Notes under the pieces: model-generated | The model's database searches: none | The model's input: the letters and a program-made list of their open reading frames with translations, nothing else | Told to the model about the DNA's origin: nothing | Assembly (NCBI GenBank): GCA_024760905.1 | Contig: CM045738.1 | Coordinates: 45,270,797 to 45,334,796 of the forward strand | Direction: 5' to 3' | DNA: 64,000 nt | From: Plotosus lineatus | Lineage: Eukaryota; Chordata; Actinopteri; Siluriformes; Plotosidae | Part shown: piece after piece, positions 12,562-24,840 of the stretch | Position numbering within the stretch: the stretch's first letter is position 1 | Layout: each line of letters starts with the position of its first letter | Position numbers and translations under genes: made by a program

Positions 12562-12967
12562 TCTACATTATTAATTAAAAATGTATTAATTAAAGGGTTA
12601 AACTTGTTTAACAGATAATAAAGTTATAATAAAGAGAGAAATATAATTTTTAAAGATTTTATATTGAAAACTAGTTTCGGCCATCAAGTCCAGGAAAGCA
12701 AAAGCAATAAATCCTCCTGACTGACATATTCACTCACTTCAAGGTTCAATGAGTCACATGATGTCGGCTCATCTGATGTGAACCGCTCTGAGCAGAAATA
12801 ATAAAAAAACTGAAAGAACCTTTGAATTAAAGAAACACCGCGGGGATGAACCTGAAGATTAAAGAACTTCACCGGAAGATGGACAGAGCGCCGAATGGAC
12901 TGAGATTCACCAGAACAGAGACGCCGCTGTGGGACCCTGCAAACAACGTCAATTACCCTCACAAACA

Positions 12968-12970
<3 letters not shown>

Positions 12971-13055
<85 letters not shown>

Positions 13056-13115
13056 GAGGGAGAGAGAGGAGGGGGCAGAGAGAGAGGGGTGGACAGGGGG
13101 AGATTGAGAGAGAGA

Positions 13116-13149
<34 letters not shown>

Positions 13150-13213
13150 CAGAGAGAGAGAGAGGGAGAGAGAATGAGAAGGAGAAGAGGGAGATAGAGG
13201 GAGAGAGAGAGGG

Positions 13214-13253
<40 letters not shown>

Positions 13254-13352
13254 GAGATTGAGAGAGAGGGGTGGAGGGGAGAGGGGAGAGAGTGGAAGAG
13301 AGAGAGGTGCAGGGAGATAGAGAGGGGGAGAGATAGAGAGAGGGAGAGATGA
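12971..13352. repeat. Long GA-rich tract
   Basis: About 380 bp of almost pure purine on the plus strand, mostly GA repeats with GGGAG variants. The open frames on both strands are repeat artefacts. Confidence 0.96.
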
Positions 13353-13639
13353 AGAGGGGGGATAGAAGGACACACCACATGAGATTAATTAACAGGAAGA
13401 CAGAGGAAATGTAAAGAACGAGATGAATTGTAAATAAACGAACGATAGAACACAGACAGGAACTTCGTCCGGATACAGAAAACACGGTGTTCACAAAACT
13501 TTGAAGATCATCTTCAGTTCCTGTTTGTGGAAGCTTTCAAATAGTTCTAAGAACTATGGAAAGGTTCATCCAATCCAAAAAAAAGCCCATCTCAAACAAC
13601 TGGCATATACACTGAACAGTTCGCCAGACCATCACAGGG

Positions 13640-13675
13640 CCAACACACACACTTGCACACCTACACACCAACCCA

Positions 13676-13714
<39 letters not shown>

Positions 13715-13769
13715 TAACACCCTATACACACACACCCAACCATACACACACACACACACACACACCCAA

Positions 13770-13805
<36 letters not shown>

Positions 13806-13886
13806 AACCACAGACACTCACACCCCTATACGCACACACCCGCACATACACACACACACACCCACACACACCCAACCACACACACA

Positions 13887-13936
<50 letters not shown>

Positions 13937-13960
13937 CCCACCCACCCAACCACACACAAA
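13640..13960. repeat. Long CA-rich tract
   Basis: CA repeats broken by CCCAACCA units, giving a compound CA minisatellite. No host gene is visible between 13360 and 13640. Confidence 0.95.
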
Positions 13961-13999
13961 AGCACAAAAATAAAACGCAAAATCTCTCTAAAAACACCC

Positions 14000-14072
14000 T
14001 CTCTGAGGCCAGGACTTGAACCTAGGACCTTCTTGCTGTGAGGCACTGACCGAGACGCAGCGCCCCTCTCAG
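14000..14072 (-). mobile_element. SINE head fragment (DANA-like)
   Basis: The reverse complement contains 'cctcacagcaagaaggtcct' followed by a B-box type GGTTCAAGTCC. This is the tRNA-like head of the SINE seen intact at 15092, cut off after the B box. Confidence 0.65.
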
Positions 14073-15091
14073 GATCTTGTCTTTGCTCCGTATTAATATT
14101 GATTGTTCTGAAGGTTTTTGAAGGGAAGCTTTGGCGGAGTTTCGAGTTATTCCTTCCACATTCCGCATACACTGTCGATATCTCATTATTCGGACACCCC
14201 AGGGCTTCGTCTCTCTTCTGTTCAAAAGCACCGATGGCAGGATCTCTAACAAACGGCGTGGAGTGCAGCGCGTATGCGGATAAATGAGTTCCTGGAGATG
14301 AGGTTTAGCCGAGCGTGGCCTCAGTGCAGAGGGGATGATGTACATTTCACATTCCTGCTTTCATTTTCAAGACCATGACCCGACTCAGTGGGATTGAGAC
14401 GGAGAACAGAGGATCCATCCACCTAAGGCAGGATCCATGTTGAGAAGCTGATTGGTTTTCATGTTCCTGAGCTGCGCTCCCTTCACAACGGGTTTAGTTC
14501 TGATGGAGGTTCATAGCGGTTTTTTATTTCCTGTTTTCTCTCCAGCTAATAACAATGAATTGTAGCCAATTCACCCCTCAATCATTGCCTTCCTAAGACA
14601 TGATGTCCATCAACCAGGGAGGTGTGTAAACAAGCATAATGCCCATCCCCCGTGTGACACACGAAGCAGCTCAATGTCACTCAAAAGGAAAGCGTTATCC
14701 ACACTTTTGTAAAAATGAGCTCCAGATGCCTGATTGGCTGGGGATTGCAGTGACAGTGAGGTAAGCGCGTGCCATTCCGCCCTACTGTGAGAACTCGCCA
14801 TCAGCTCCAATGGAGCCCTGGCCATGGATGTCTGCATCATCGAAATGGATTCCAACCTTCCTATTATGACCTTCGTCACATGGCCTGCTTCTGTGTTCAC
14901 CACCATCTGTTTGTTTGTTTGTTTGTTTGTCTGACTGTTAGCAGAACTACACAAAGATTTCACGCAGATTTTCACAAAAGATGGTTTAGAGATGGTGTGG
15001 GGTATGGATCTTCCAAAAACTCAAAACCTTATGGAGCAGATCCAGATCGGAATTGTGTAGAATTTTTTAAAAAGCTTTTTAATGAGCATTT
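14073..15091. other. Intergenic; old dispersed repeat at about 14905-15075
   Basis: No gene recognised. A GTTT repeat followed by 'gactgttagcagaactacac' begins a degraded dispersed repeat. A related piece follows at 15455-15660, containing 'gattgtcatcaaacttggtg'. I cannot assign it to a class. Confidence 0.5.
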
Positions 15092-15441
15092 AAGGCGGAA
15101 CGGTGGCATCGTGGTTAGCACATCCACCTCACAGCAAGAAGGCTGTGGGTTCGATTCCCAGGCTGGGCATTTCTGTGTGGAGTTTGCATGTTCTCCTGGT
15201 GCTTGTGTGGGTTTCCTCAGGGTTCTCCGGTTTCCTCCTACAGTCCAATAACATGCACAGCAGGATAATTAGCTGTTCCAAATTGACCCTAGGTGTTAAT
15301 GTGAGTATGGGTGTGGTCCTGCGATGGCCTGGCAAGCTGTCCAGAGTGCACCCCCCCCCCTTGACTGGAGTCGGCTGAGATGGGCGCCAGCCTCCCTGAA
15401 ACCCTAATTAGGATTAAGCGGTTCAGAAAATGAATGAATGA
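15092..15441 (+). mobile_element. DANA-like SINE
   Basis: The tRNA-like head has 'ggtggcatcgtggttagcac', then 'cctcacagcaagaaggctgt', then B-box GGTTCGATTCC. The body has 'tgtggagtttgcatgttctc', strongly like the zebrafish DANA SINE as I remember it. The tail is 'ctaattaggattaagcggtt', shared with the other SINE type at 8420, then GAATGAATGA. Confidence 0.85.
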
Positions 15442-16133
15442 TAAGAATTTAATCATATATTTTTTTACTGTTAGAAGGATGATGCAAAAGCTGCTGGGTC
15501 TGATTGTCATCAAACTTGGTGGTGGGGAGGGGTACGAGTCTGGGAAGGACCCAGTAAGATTTTGAATTGATCCATGCATGTTTAAAAGAAAAAAAATCCC
15601 AATGTTTTATTAACCTGGGGGAAATTTTCATCCAATGCCCACTAGAGGGGGACATTTTATTATAAGTGTCCCAAGTTATAATAATCCATTTGTGCCTGGT
15701 TGAAGAACCTCACACGCTTCATGACTCATATACAGTGGTACCTCACTTTACGAAATTAATCCGTTCCAGAGCCTTTTTCGTAACCTGGATTTTTCGTAAG
15801 TAGAATCGCATTTTACATGTAAAACGCGTGGTTCTTTCCAAGACCCCCAATACTACCCTTTAAAAATGATAAAGCATACCTTTTAAGGTTCTTCGTGTTG
15901 ACCATGTCTTCTTAGCAGAGTTATAATCTTACAAATGTTTATGCAAGGTTAACGAGGGCATAGGCTGGTGTGACCGTGGGGGGGTGCACATGTTGGTTGA
16001 CCAGAACTCGGGTCCTAGGGGCACGTGACCCCAATACCCCACGTGACACCAATTTGCAGTCACGTGACCCCAATACCTTCATGCGCCATCTTGGACGGCA
16101 AGCGTGATTTAGAACACACACGATTCACTCAGC

Positions 16134-16475
16134 ATGGCTTCAACAACAACTGATAATGACAGCGAAAGCAAAATATGCGAGAGTGTCGAAGGCAAAAGCG
16201 ATGACACTATAATATTGTCAGACGTTGTCAATCATCTGACAGGTGACCAGAGGGTGGGGTATCTGAGTAAAATAAAGCGGCCGGGGATTGCCGATCCATA
16301 TCTAATGCCGCAGTCGATGTTTAGGAATGTGTTAGAATCTGACCATTCTTTCCTTCCTGCTTTTGCCTACTTGGATCTTTGTACATATCTTGTCCACGGC
16401 CCGTCTCCATTTACTGGCAAAGAGTTAAAAGCTTACAGATCAATGGAAGCTTACAAGTATTTTGTTGCCGGATTT
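16134..16475 (+). pseudogene. Transposon-borne ORF, N-terminal exon only
   Basis: The frame starts at ATG in 'agcatggcttca'. Its conserved-looking part ends with ELKAYRSMEAYKYFVAGF, where GTAAGC gives a good splice donor at 16476. The continuing frame beyond (to 16580) is probably intron. The 114-residue segment resembles, from memory, the N-terminal region of large teleost transposon-associated proteins with SWIM/YqaJ-nuclease domains; this is a weak recollection. The partner exons are absent. Just upstream, a YY1-type motif (gcgccatcttgga) is mirrored beside the THAP frame, suggesting a bidirectional promoter. Confidence 0.45.
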
Positions 16476-16689
16476 GTAAGCTGTATGCAACAATGGGAGC
16501 CAGAAACCGGGAAGAGAGACTACAGTACAGTACAGTACAGAACCACCTCAGAACGGCTAACGCACGTGTTCTATCCATAAATAGACCGACACAAACAAGC
16601 GCTTATACAATAATACATCACAATTATCACTGCTTATAATAGGTGTATAAATTCACATATTTTATTTATATATACAATAATATAATAAT

Positions 16690-16870
16690 GTATACCTGAT
16701 ACAAAGTGTTCGCTGCATATTCTACTGTATTCTGTATGATTCCAGTCTTTCCTATTTCCCGCTGCGATCCACTTGTCTTTTCTGTCCGGGTCAGATGGAA
16801 AACGATAAAATGACAGTGCGGGCGTTTATTCCTCTGTCTATTTGCACAGCCAACAGCGCAACATGATATT
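16690..16870 (-). pseudogene. THAP DNA-binding domain, frameshifted
   Basis: The minus strand gives CCAVGCANRQRNKRP in one frame. After a one-base shift it continues FYRFPSDPDRKDKWIAAGN, then RKDWNHTEYSRICSEHFVSG. This shows the C2CH signature (C-x4-C, the later C and H of CSEHF) with the invariant W and P residues of THAP domains. One missing base near 16815 disables it. The protein is most likely the DNA-binding end of a Kolobok-type transposase. Confidence 0.8.
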
Positions 16871-17704
16871 TTAAAATGTTTAGCAATATTGAATGAGCAA
16901 GCGCCGTCCGGATCATGCCGTCCAATATGGCGTGTAAACATAAGTCACGTGACCCTGTGACGCCACGCTCTCAACTAGGGCTTATTTTAAGGGGAGGGCC
17001 TATATTAAAATCATCTTGTAAAATCACGCTAGGTTTTATTTTGTGGTTAAGTCTTATTTTCAGGGAAACACAGTATTATTGCTTTCTGATAATATTATGT
17101 TTGTTGATTGGTCAGCTCGGGCGTGCACATGCGCAGTGCCCGTCACACATTAAGTTCCAGTTTACTTCCTGACTCTAGTCATGCGGAACTTATCTCTGAC
17201 TTTCTCTTCAATATCAGTCATTAAGTTTATTTATAAGATTGCGAATACACATAATTTCTTGTCCAGCGGAACTCAACTCCTGCTGTGTGTGTGTGAGGGG
17301 GGGGGGGTGCACGTGCACCCTGTGCACCCCCCCAGCCTACGCCCTTGGTTAAAAGCCAGAGCTAAAAAATAAAAAGTTGCAATGAGCACACTCGAAAAAC
17401 TCATGAAACAAACTGCTGCTCAAGGGAGAAGCCAATGGGAGGCCAGCGGGGCGGGTTGTTGGGAGATAGCCAATGGAAGGGAGCTGTGTCATCCCTCCTA
17501 GCCAATGGGAGGCCAGCGGGGCAGGATGTTGGAAGATAGTTAATGGGAAAGCAGCTTGTGCATTGTTTGAATGTTTGAATGGCGTGTTTGGCACGTTTCG
17601 TAAGGAGAACTTGTTTCGGAAACAGAGACAAAAAATTTAGGAAAATGTTTTTCGTAAACTGGATTTTTTGTTTTCTGGGACTATCATAAGGAGAGGTACC
17701 ACTG

Positions 17705-18447
17705 TACACTATAACACCTCCTGACTCACGAACTGATCATTCATTTATTAAAATTTATTCAAAATCCAATGAGGTGAATATGGATGTATTTTAATGAGCT
17801 GAAATATGAACAGGCCCATCACCATCTCGGTGAGACTTGAACTCGCTGCCTCGATGTAATCAGTTTACAGAGCAGAGATCAGTTCATTAAAATAAAAATT
17901 TCTATAACATCACAGAAAATCTCGTGTAGAAATAATTAAACTGATGGATGTGTTCGGATATTTGTTTTAGCTTCATGAATTGTTCATGTTAACGAAAACC
18001 ATGTGACCAAATGAGCCACTTCAGGAACAGATGTACAGGAGACGAATATAAATGGGGGGGGGGTGTCCCTCCCCCAGGTGTTATTCTCAGAACCACCGAG
18101 GTGTTTCATGCTGATAAGGGAAATGGAATAATGATGACTAAAAGAAAGAAATGAAAATAACGAGCAGAAGTTAAATACGTCATTTAATCGCCCTTTCGCC
18201 GAAAAGACTCTTTGCTAAACTTTACTCTCGTGATAATACGGCTGAGTTGGACCATTCTGCCCTTCTCCTGACATGAGGCTGGTTGGAAGTGAATTACACG
18301 TACTGTACGGCTAAAATATTCCTGTAGTGCGAGAGGTTCGAAGAGTGACCTCAGTTTTTCTCCGTAATTTATTTGTATCCAGATCGAGCCTCACCTTCGC
18401 GATCACATGACCACCACCAATCAGAGACGGGTGTAAGCCTGCACATG
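17705..18447. other. Intergenic, no feature recognised
   Basis: Moderate AT content, a G run near 18054-18063 and scattered short repeats. I see no coding exon or transposon end here. Confidence 0.5.
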
Positions 18448-19985
18448 CCCTTCTTCTTTTCCTTTCAGCTTTTCCCTTCAGGGGTCTCCACAGTGAATGA
18501 TCTGCCTCCATCTCACCCTGTCCTCTGCATCTTCTACTCTTACTCCAACTACCTTCATGTCCGCCTTCACCACATCCATAAATAAGATAAGATAAGATAA
18601 GATAAGATACAGCTTTATTAATCTCACAATGGAGAAATTCACTGTTACAGGCTCTTGAGGTACTATCAGTAGGGGGTGCAAAAATAAATACAAGTACAAA
18701 CATACACACGTACATATATATTATATAAGTAAATAAATAAATAGATACATAAATAGTATAAATTACTAAACAATAAAAGAAAAGAATGGAGCAACTTTAT
18801 AGATTGGCCTATATTAAAGTGTAATGTATCTGAGGGCGGAGTAGATGTGGTTGATATGGTTCACAGTCAGTGGGGTAGATGTGGTTGATTAAAGTGCACG
18901 GGGGTTTTTATTGCACATAACCGGTATTTTCACAAATCTTCATAAATCTTCTCTTTGGTCTTCCTCTAGGCCTTCTGCCTGGTAGTTCCAACCTCAGCAT
19001 CCTACTACCAATATACTCACTATCCCTCCTCTGTACATGTCTAAACCATATCAATCTAGTGTCTCTGACTTTGTCTCCAAAATCTCTTACATGTGCTGTC
19101 CCTCTGATGTACTCATTCCTGATCCTATCCATCCTCGTTACTCCCAGAGAGAACCTCAACATTTTCATCTCTGCTACCTCCAGTTCTGCCTCCTGTCTTT
19201 TCCTCAGCGCCACTGTTTCTAAACCATACAACATCGCTGGCCTCAACATCGTCTTGTACACTTTTCCTTTCATTCTTGCCGATACCCTCCTATCACACAT
19301 CACACCGGACACTTTTCTCCATCCATTCCAACCTGCCTGCACACACTTCTTCACCTCTTTTCCACACTCTCCATTGCTCTGGATTGTTGAGCCTAAGTAC
19401 TTAAAATCCTCCACCTTCTTTATCTCTGCCCCCTGTAACCTCACCGTTCCTCTTGGGTCCTTGTCATTCACACACATGTATTCTGTTTTACTGAGACTAA
19501 CCTTCAATCCCCTCCTTTCCAGGGCATACCTCCACCTCTCTAGATTTTCCTCCACTTGTTCTCTGCTCTCACTACAGATCACAATGTCATCTGCAAACAT
19601 CATAGTCCATGGAGATTCTTGTCTAACCTCGTCTGTCAGCCTGTCCATCACCATAGCAAACAAGAAGGGGCTCAGAGCTGACCCTTGATGCAGTCCCACC
19701 TCCACCTTGAACTCTTCTGTCACACTGACAGCACACCTCACCACTGTCTTACATCTCTCATACATGTCCTGCACCACTCTAACATACTTCTCTGCAACTC
19801 CAGACTTACTCATGCAATACCACAGTTCCTCTCTCGGCACCCTGTCATATGCTTTCTCCAGATCCACAAAGGCACAATGTAAGTACTTCTGACCTTCTCT
19901 TTACTTCTCTATTAACATCCTCAAAGCAAACACTGCATCTGTGGTGCTCTTTTTTGGCATGAAACCAAACTGTTGTTCACTGTGA
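18448..19985 (-). pseudogene. RTE-type LINE reverse transcriptase, 5' truncated and interrupted
   Basis: The minus strand encodes FGFMPKKSTTDAVFALRM, then an in-frame TAA near 19905. It continues VDLEKAYDRVPREELW, VGLHQGSALSPFLF, the catalytic MFADDIV box (about 19590), VEDFKYLGSTIQSNGECGKE and the C-terminal GRRPRGRPKRRFM. The C-terminal end continues at about 18560-18448 (MDVVKADMKVVGVRVEDAED) after a 360-bp insertion. This family is abundant in fish genomes. The 5' end is lost near 19985. Confidence 0.9.
18573..18935 (-). mobile_element. LINE 3' end inserted into the RTE element
   Basis: It starts at the 3' side with a pentanucleotide (TAAGA)n tail and contains 'gaaattcactgttacagg'. On the minus strand the sequence ends 'gattaataaagctgtatctt' before the pentamer repeats. 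This matches fish Rex1/L2-type LINE 3' UTRs. It splits the RTE coding sequence between RRFM and MDVV, with TTTATG on both sides as a short target duplication. Confidence 0.75.
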
Positions 19986-20064
19986 CATGTAATTAATGCT
20001 CGCCAACCTCCACTTTTTGAACTACTGCGCTTCTGTATTTGTGGGCGGTCTAACACACTCATGG

Positions 20065-20104
<40 letters not shown>

Positions 20105-20306
20105 TCCAACCCCTCGTATACATGAGCTCACAGACGCCTGTGATTGGCTGGCTAACTTTAAAAATATCTTATTTTTAAACTATTTTCTCTTTTTACCTAA
20201 AAGTTTATAAATGTAACCATAGTGTCTTTCTAATCAGTGACTCATGCATCAAATATTTCTCTCTGACTCCTGAAGATGTGATTAACCTCAGAAGAATGTG
20301 GAGACA

Positions 20307-20351
<45 letters not shown>

Positions 20352-20701
20352 TAGATTAACCTATTAGCATTAGCATTCTATTCTTATTCAGTACATGTTT
20401 GTCTCAAAAAAAGAAGCAGAGGTCTCTTTCCTCAGGCTGTTCCTGTTCTCACTGCTTGTTTTTATTTATTTATTATTTTATTTTAATTCATTTTATTTAA
20501 TTATCCTTTGACTGTAGGAACTTTCTTCTCACCCATTTTGCTAGTTTTCACTTATCACTGATTCTCCTGGAAATTACTTCCTGCTCTGTAGTTCCATTTG
20601 TTATCTGAAATGTTCTGTTGCCTGGAATCATCCATCCATCCATCACTCCACATATACTCACTAACTCACAAAACACTTGATCATAAATTGATCTTCCTAT
20701 A
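19986..20701. repeat. TG and CA microsatellites in intergenic DNA
   Basis: A perfect TG repeat lies at about 20065-20102 and a CA repeat at about 20308-20351. The rest shows no gene. Confidence 0.85.
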
Positions 20702-21159
20702 CAGGGATCCCTCACTTTCCATGGTTAACGGGGACTGAGACTCCCCCCTTGCGACCGCTGATTTCCGTGAAGTAGGATCGATCCCTCTGACTGATGTAGA
20801 CGTACATGGTACATGCGTATGTGTATATAATATCAATAAATACATATTCAACGCTATAAATGATTATAATAACAATGAAAATTTCAAAAATAATGCATGA
20901 GATGTAAATAAAATATAAATACACAAATACAGACGCACACACACAGATGAGCACCTCACATAAAAATGCACGTAGTTTTGTTGGGGTGTTTTTGGGTTGT
21001 TTTTTGTCCATAATTGGTTTTGTTTGGAGCATTTTCCATAATTTTCCCCCTATTTTTCTTAATTGTCTCATTTTTTTTTTTTTCCGATGAATTTTTTTGA
21101 AAAACCAGTAATGCACTGAAGCCGCAGGAACTGAAGCACAAAGTAACGAGGGATCCCTG
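20702..21159. mobile_element. Small Tigger-like MITE, GATCCCT family
   Basis: Inverted ends CAGGGATCCCTCACTTTCCA and (reverse complement) CAGGGATCCCTCGTTACTTT are flanked by TA at 20700-20701 and 21160-21161. A second copy is at 52445-52866. The frame on the minus strand within it is not a known protein. Confidence 0.8.
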
Positions 21160-21809
21160 TATTCTGATTCCAGGAACAATTCACAAATTCTCCAACCATG
21201 TTTCCATTCATCCATCTATCCATTCATCCATCTATCCATCCATTCATCCACCCATCCATCTCTGTTTTGTGGCATTAATTTTTCAATTGGTCCATCAGGT
21301 GTCTCTCAATCCAGTAATCACCCGATTGAACCACACACGCTTCCATCCATCTATCAACACACAGATCACTTCAACTAGTCCATCCATCCTAGAAAGAAGC
21401 CATTTGTTTAATCTACAATTATCCATCCAACAATTCATCCTTCCTTCCAGCCATCCAACAATAAAACCTCGATCTATAAATTCTTTCACGGATATGAAAA
21501 TTATCGGCCTGAACAAACCCATTACTCGTTTATAAGCTACGTACAACCCTTTTAATGCTCCTGCAGCATCGTATGAGCCCCCCCCCCCCATCAGCTGCGC
21601 ACAACTGATGTGAACAAATTACAAAAGGGAAAGATCTGGATTTAAGACATATTAGCATTCTGCTCCATTGTGAGCTAATTCCATTAGCATGCTAGCAATC
21701 ATCTCTAAAAGAGGCTGAAGTGGGTCCTTCAGTCAAACCTCTCAGTAAAAAGCCACAATTACATCACACCCTACACATGGGCATCTTTTATAAGACTCCT
21801 AAATAACAC
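21160..21809. other. CATC/CATT-rich intergenic sequence
   Basis: Imperfect CATC and CATT repeats run from 21190 to about 21450. A C run lies at 21581-21590. No gene seen. Confidence 0.7.
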
Positions 21810-21921
21810 ACACACACCGAACATCTTGACCTTACCCTCTTCTCCTTCGTTCTACCTGAAACCATTTTCTTTTTTTTACAGAAAACACACACACACACCA
21901 AGGTACATACACACACCCACC

Positions 21922-21965
<44 letters not shown>

Positions 21966-22146
21966 GAACATCCTGACCTTACCCTCTTCTCCTTCATTCT
22001 ACCTGAAACCTTTTTTTTTTATAGAAAACACACGTGAGCACACACACACACACACACACACATACACACACACAACATCCTGACCTTACCCTGTTCTCCT
22101 TCATTCTACCTGAAACCATTTTTTTTTTACAGAAAACACACGTGAG

Positions 22147-22204
<58 letters not shown>

Positions 22205-22282
22205 ACATCCTGACCTTACCCTGTTCTCCTTCATTCTACCTGAAACCATTTTTTTACAGAAAACACACGTGAGCGTGCACAC

Positions 22283-22313
<31 letters not shown>

Positions 22314-22510
22314 TAACATCCTGACCTTACCCTCTTCTCCTTCATTCTACCTGAAACCATTTTTTTTTTACAGAAAACACACGTGAGCACGCGCACACAC
22401 ACGCACACGCACACACACACACACACACATAACATCCTGACCTTACCCTCTTCTCCTTCATTCTACCTGAAACCATTTTTTTTTTTTACAGAAAACACAC
22501 ACACACACTG
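21810..22510. repeat. Compound tandem repeat of about 110-130 bp with CA cores
   Basis: Six copies of a unit containing 'atcctgaccttaccctcttc', 'ttcattctacctgaaacc', a T run and 'acagaaaacacacgtgagc' are joined by CA microsatellites of different length. Copies begin near 21818, 21967, 22077, 22206, 22318 and 22433. The unique part is well conserved while the CA part varies. Confidence 0.93.
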
Positions 22511-22682
22511 TACAGTATATCATTTTTATGGTATATTTTTACAGACCATTAAAGTAATCAGATTTATGTCACGTGCATGAAGGATGTGCTTATAGATTTT
22601 ATTATACCTTTAATTTATGAATTATTAGTCATAAATCCTCAGTATTAATTTTTGTGAGAATAACTATAGTACCAATAATAAA

Positions 22683-22846
22683 TAAGAAAATTACTTGCAG
22701 CCAGGGAAGGCGTGGTTGGCATGTCCAATGTTGCCATGTCCTCTCCGTGCTTGTGTAACTTTCCTCTGGGTCAGTTTCCTCTCACTGAGGCGCACGGCAT
22801 GAACATCAGGCTGTTGGGTCCAAAGCACCCCAGAGTGAAAGAATCA

Positions 22847-22912
<66 letters not shown>

Positions 22913-23037
22913 GCCCTGTGATAATCTAGCAGGCTGCTCAGGGTATACCCTGCCTTCACCCAATGTCGGCTGAGACAGGCTTCACCCTTTCCTTGACCCT
23001 AATAGGATAAACATTTCAGTGAATGAGTGAGTGATGA
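22683..23037 (+). mobile_element. Degraded SINE with internal GT/TA microsatellite
   Basis: The body and tail ('gtcggctgagacaggcttca', 'gaccctaataggataa', 'gaatgagtgagtga') correspond to the SINE family. The middle is replaced by a GT-TA-GT repeat at about 22845-22911. The head is poorly preserved. Confidence 0.6.
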
Positions 23038-23734
23038 GAACTTGGAGAGAAAAACACTTTTTTCTTATAAAACTCTCAATTTTAATTTTATATTTAAAAA
23101 AAAAGAAGTGAGTAAAAGAGATTAAAATAATCAGGTGAAATATTGAATATTTGATTTTGAAAACAAAGCATTCCTGTGCACTTCAGATTTATTCGGAATT
23201 AAGCCGATTATTTTTATTTTTTGTAACTCGCTAATTATTCAACAGTTAAATATAACAAAGCTGATTATTACGTTTATGTTTAAATGACGTCATTAAACGT
23301 CACATCCTAGTGGACGCACTTAAGCAGGACCAATGTCATTGAGCAGGATGTAGTAACGGAGAAATTTTGGGAAGTGTCCCTTCTGTACCAGTGTAGCGTC
23401 AGCGCCCCCTGCTGTCCATTACAGCACACAAACAGTAGATTATTATTATTATTATTATTATTAATAACACATTGAACAATCTCGCCTCAGATCCTTCTGC
23501 GTATTATAATAATTATTATTAACTGGAACAATATATACAGTATATAAAACTACCATCTGTAAAAAAATTTAATGATCTTATGAAAAAAAACAAACAAACA
23601 GAAAAAAGAAACTAATATTGCATTGACATCATTATTACACAGAAAGCCTCATCTGAGCCCAGGAATCAGTGTCCTGCTGTGGAACTGTTATTGGAACCGT
23701 TATAGGTTCAACTGTTGGTTTAATGTGGAACCCT

Positions 23735-23771
<37 letters not shown>

Positions 23772-24001
23772 TAATAAACATTAAAAAGTAAAGACCCCTC
23801 ACAGAACCCGTATTCCCTCAGAATATCAACAACAGTCCTTCATTTATACTTACAGGACGCACCCAGTCGGGGTCCTCGGTGGACCAGTGGTGCTAAGAAC
23901 TCTTCAACATGCACACCAAGAACCCTGACTGGTTCTGAAAAGAACCTTTAGGGAAAAAGAACCTTTAGGGGTTCTAGATTGGGTGCTTCCCCCAAACATT
24001 G
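23038..24001. other. Intergenic with TTA/AAT microsatellites
   Basis: A TTA repeat lies at about 23441-23463 and an AAT repeat at about 23739-23768. No coding exon recognised. Confidence 0.6.
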
Positions 24002-24341
24002 TTCTTTTTCTGTAACTGCTTCATCCTCATTATGTTTGCGCGGAGGCTGGGGCCCATCCCAGCCGACTCTCGGTGAGGGCAGAGTACACCCTGGATGGCT
24101 CACCGGGCCATCACGGGGCAGAAACACGCTGATAGCTATGCAGCTCCTCTTGTCGAAAGTCAGCAACGATTCTTTTACATGCCTCACACCATAGACAGTG
24201 AGAGACATGGACGGCCTTTGATAACCCGGTTAGCGGCACTGGGGGGGGAAACAGCAGTGACAACCCATTGAAAGTGGGGCCTGAACCCCCAACCTTAGGA
24301 TCAGTGATCCAGCACCTTTACCACCAGGCCACCACTGCCCG
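24002..24341 (-). mobile_element. tRNA-derived SINE
   Basis: Full-length reverse copy of the 8420 type. The tail is at the left, 'caccatagacagtgagagac' in the body, and the B box (reverse complement of GGGGTTCAGGCCCC) with the 'ccaccaggccaccactgcc' head at the right. Confidence 0.88.
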
Positions 24342-24803
24342 CTCCCCTGAACATGGTAGCCATAAACATTTCGGACCCGCGGTTCTGGAGTCAAGGCCCT
24401 AAACGGAAGCCGCAGCGGAGAAAAGAATCCAGGCTGAACAGATATGAACTGATTTGAAGCAACAATTTTATTTATAACATTTTAATAAAATATTATTGAT
24501 CTCAGAGCTCAACAGTTTGGGATGAAAAGTCTTTTTCACGCCATCTCGACAGTCCCATGCCATCATTCCACTGGCGCTTCTTCTTCACATTGCGTGATCA
24601 GGACTGGGGCTGGTGATATTTATTTATGTAAATTTGTTTTTGTTTTTTTTTTTTTACATGGATGATCTACACATAAACGAACACGGTCACAGCACACACA
24701 CAGTGAGGTAAAAACGAGTCGCAGCGGATTTATTCTCCTTTGTGTGAAAGAATGTGCATCAACTCCACACTGTGGCGGAAACACGTCGAGAAGTCAATTC
24801 TTC

Positions 24804-24840
<37 letters not shown>

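Larger units (their letters stand above)
15953..17348. mobile_element. Kolobok-like transposon (TTAA target, THAP domain)
   Basis: Inserted in the Tigger element with a TTAA duplication (15949-15952 and 17349-17352). The ends are related inverted repeats: left CGAGGGCATAGGCTGG, right reverse complement CCAAGGGCGTAGGCTGG. It carries a THAP domain on the minus strand and a second, divergent open frame on the plus strand. TTAA targets plus a THAP domain fit the Kolobok superfamily. No catalytic core is visible in 1.4 kb, so this is an internally deleted copy. Confidence 0.7.
15733..17704. mobile_element. Tigger/pogo-like element carrying a Kolobok-like insertion
   Basis: The ends read CAGTGGTACCTC on both sides (the right end in reverse complement), flanked by TA at 15731-15732 and 17705-17706. 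Subterminal sequence includes 'cgtaacctggatttttcgta'. The interior up to 15952 and from 17349 matches the related copy at 49409-51158, which shows where the inner element was inserted. Confidence 0.85.

Noticed and set aside
19059..19688. 209-residue plus-strand frame over the RTE LINE
   Set aside because: Antisense shadow of the reverse-transcriptase coding sequence.
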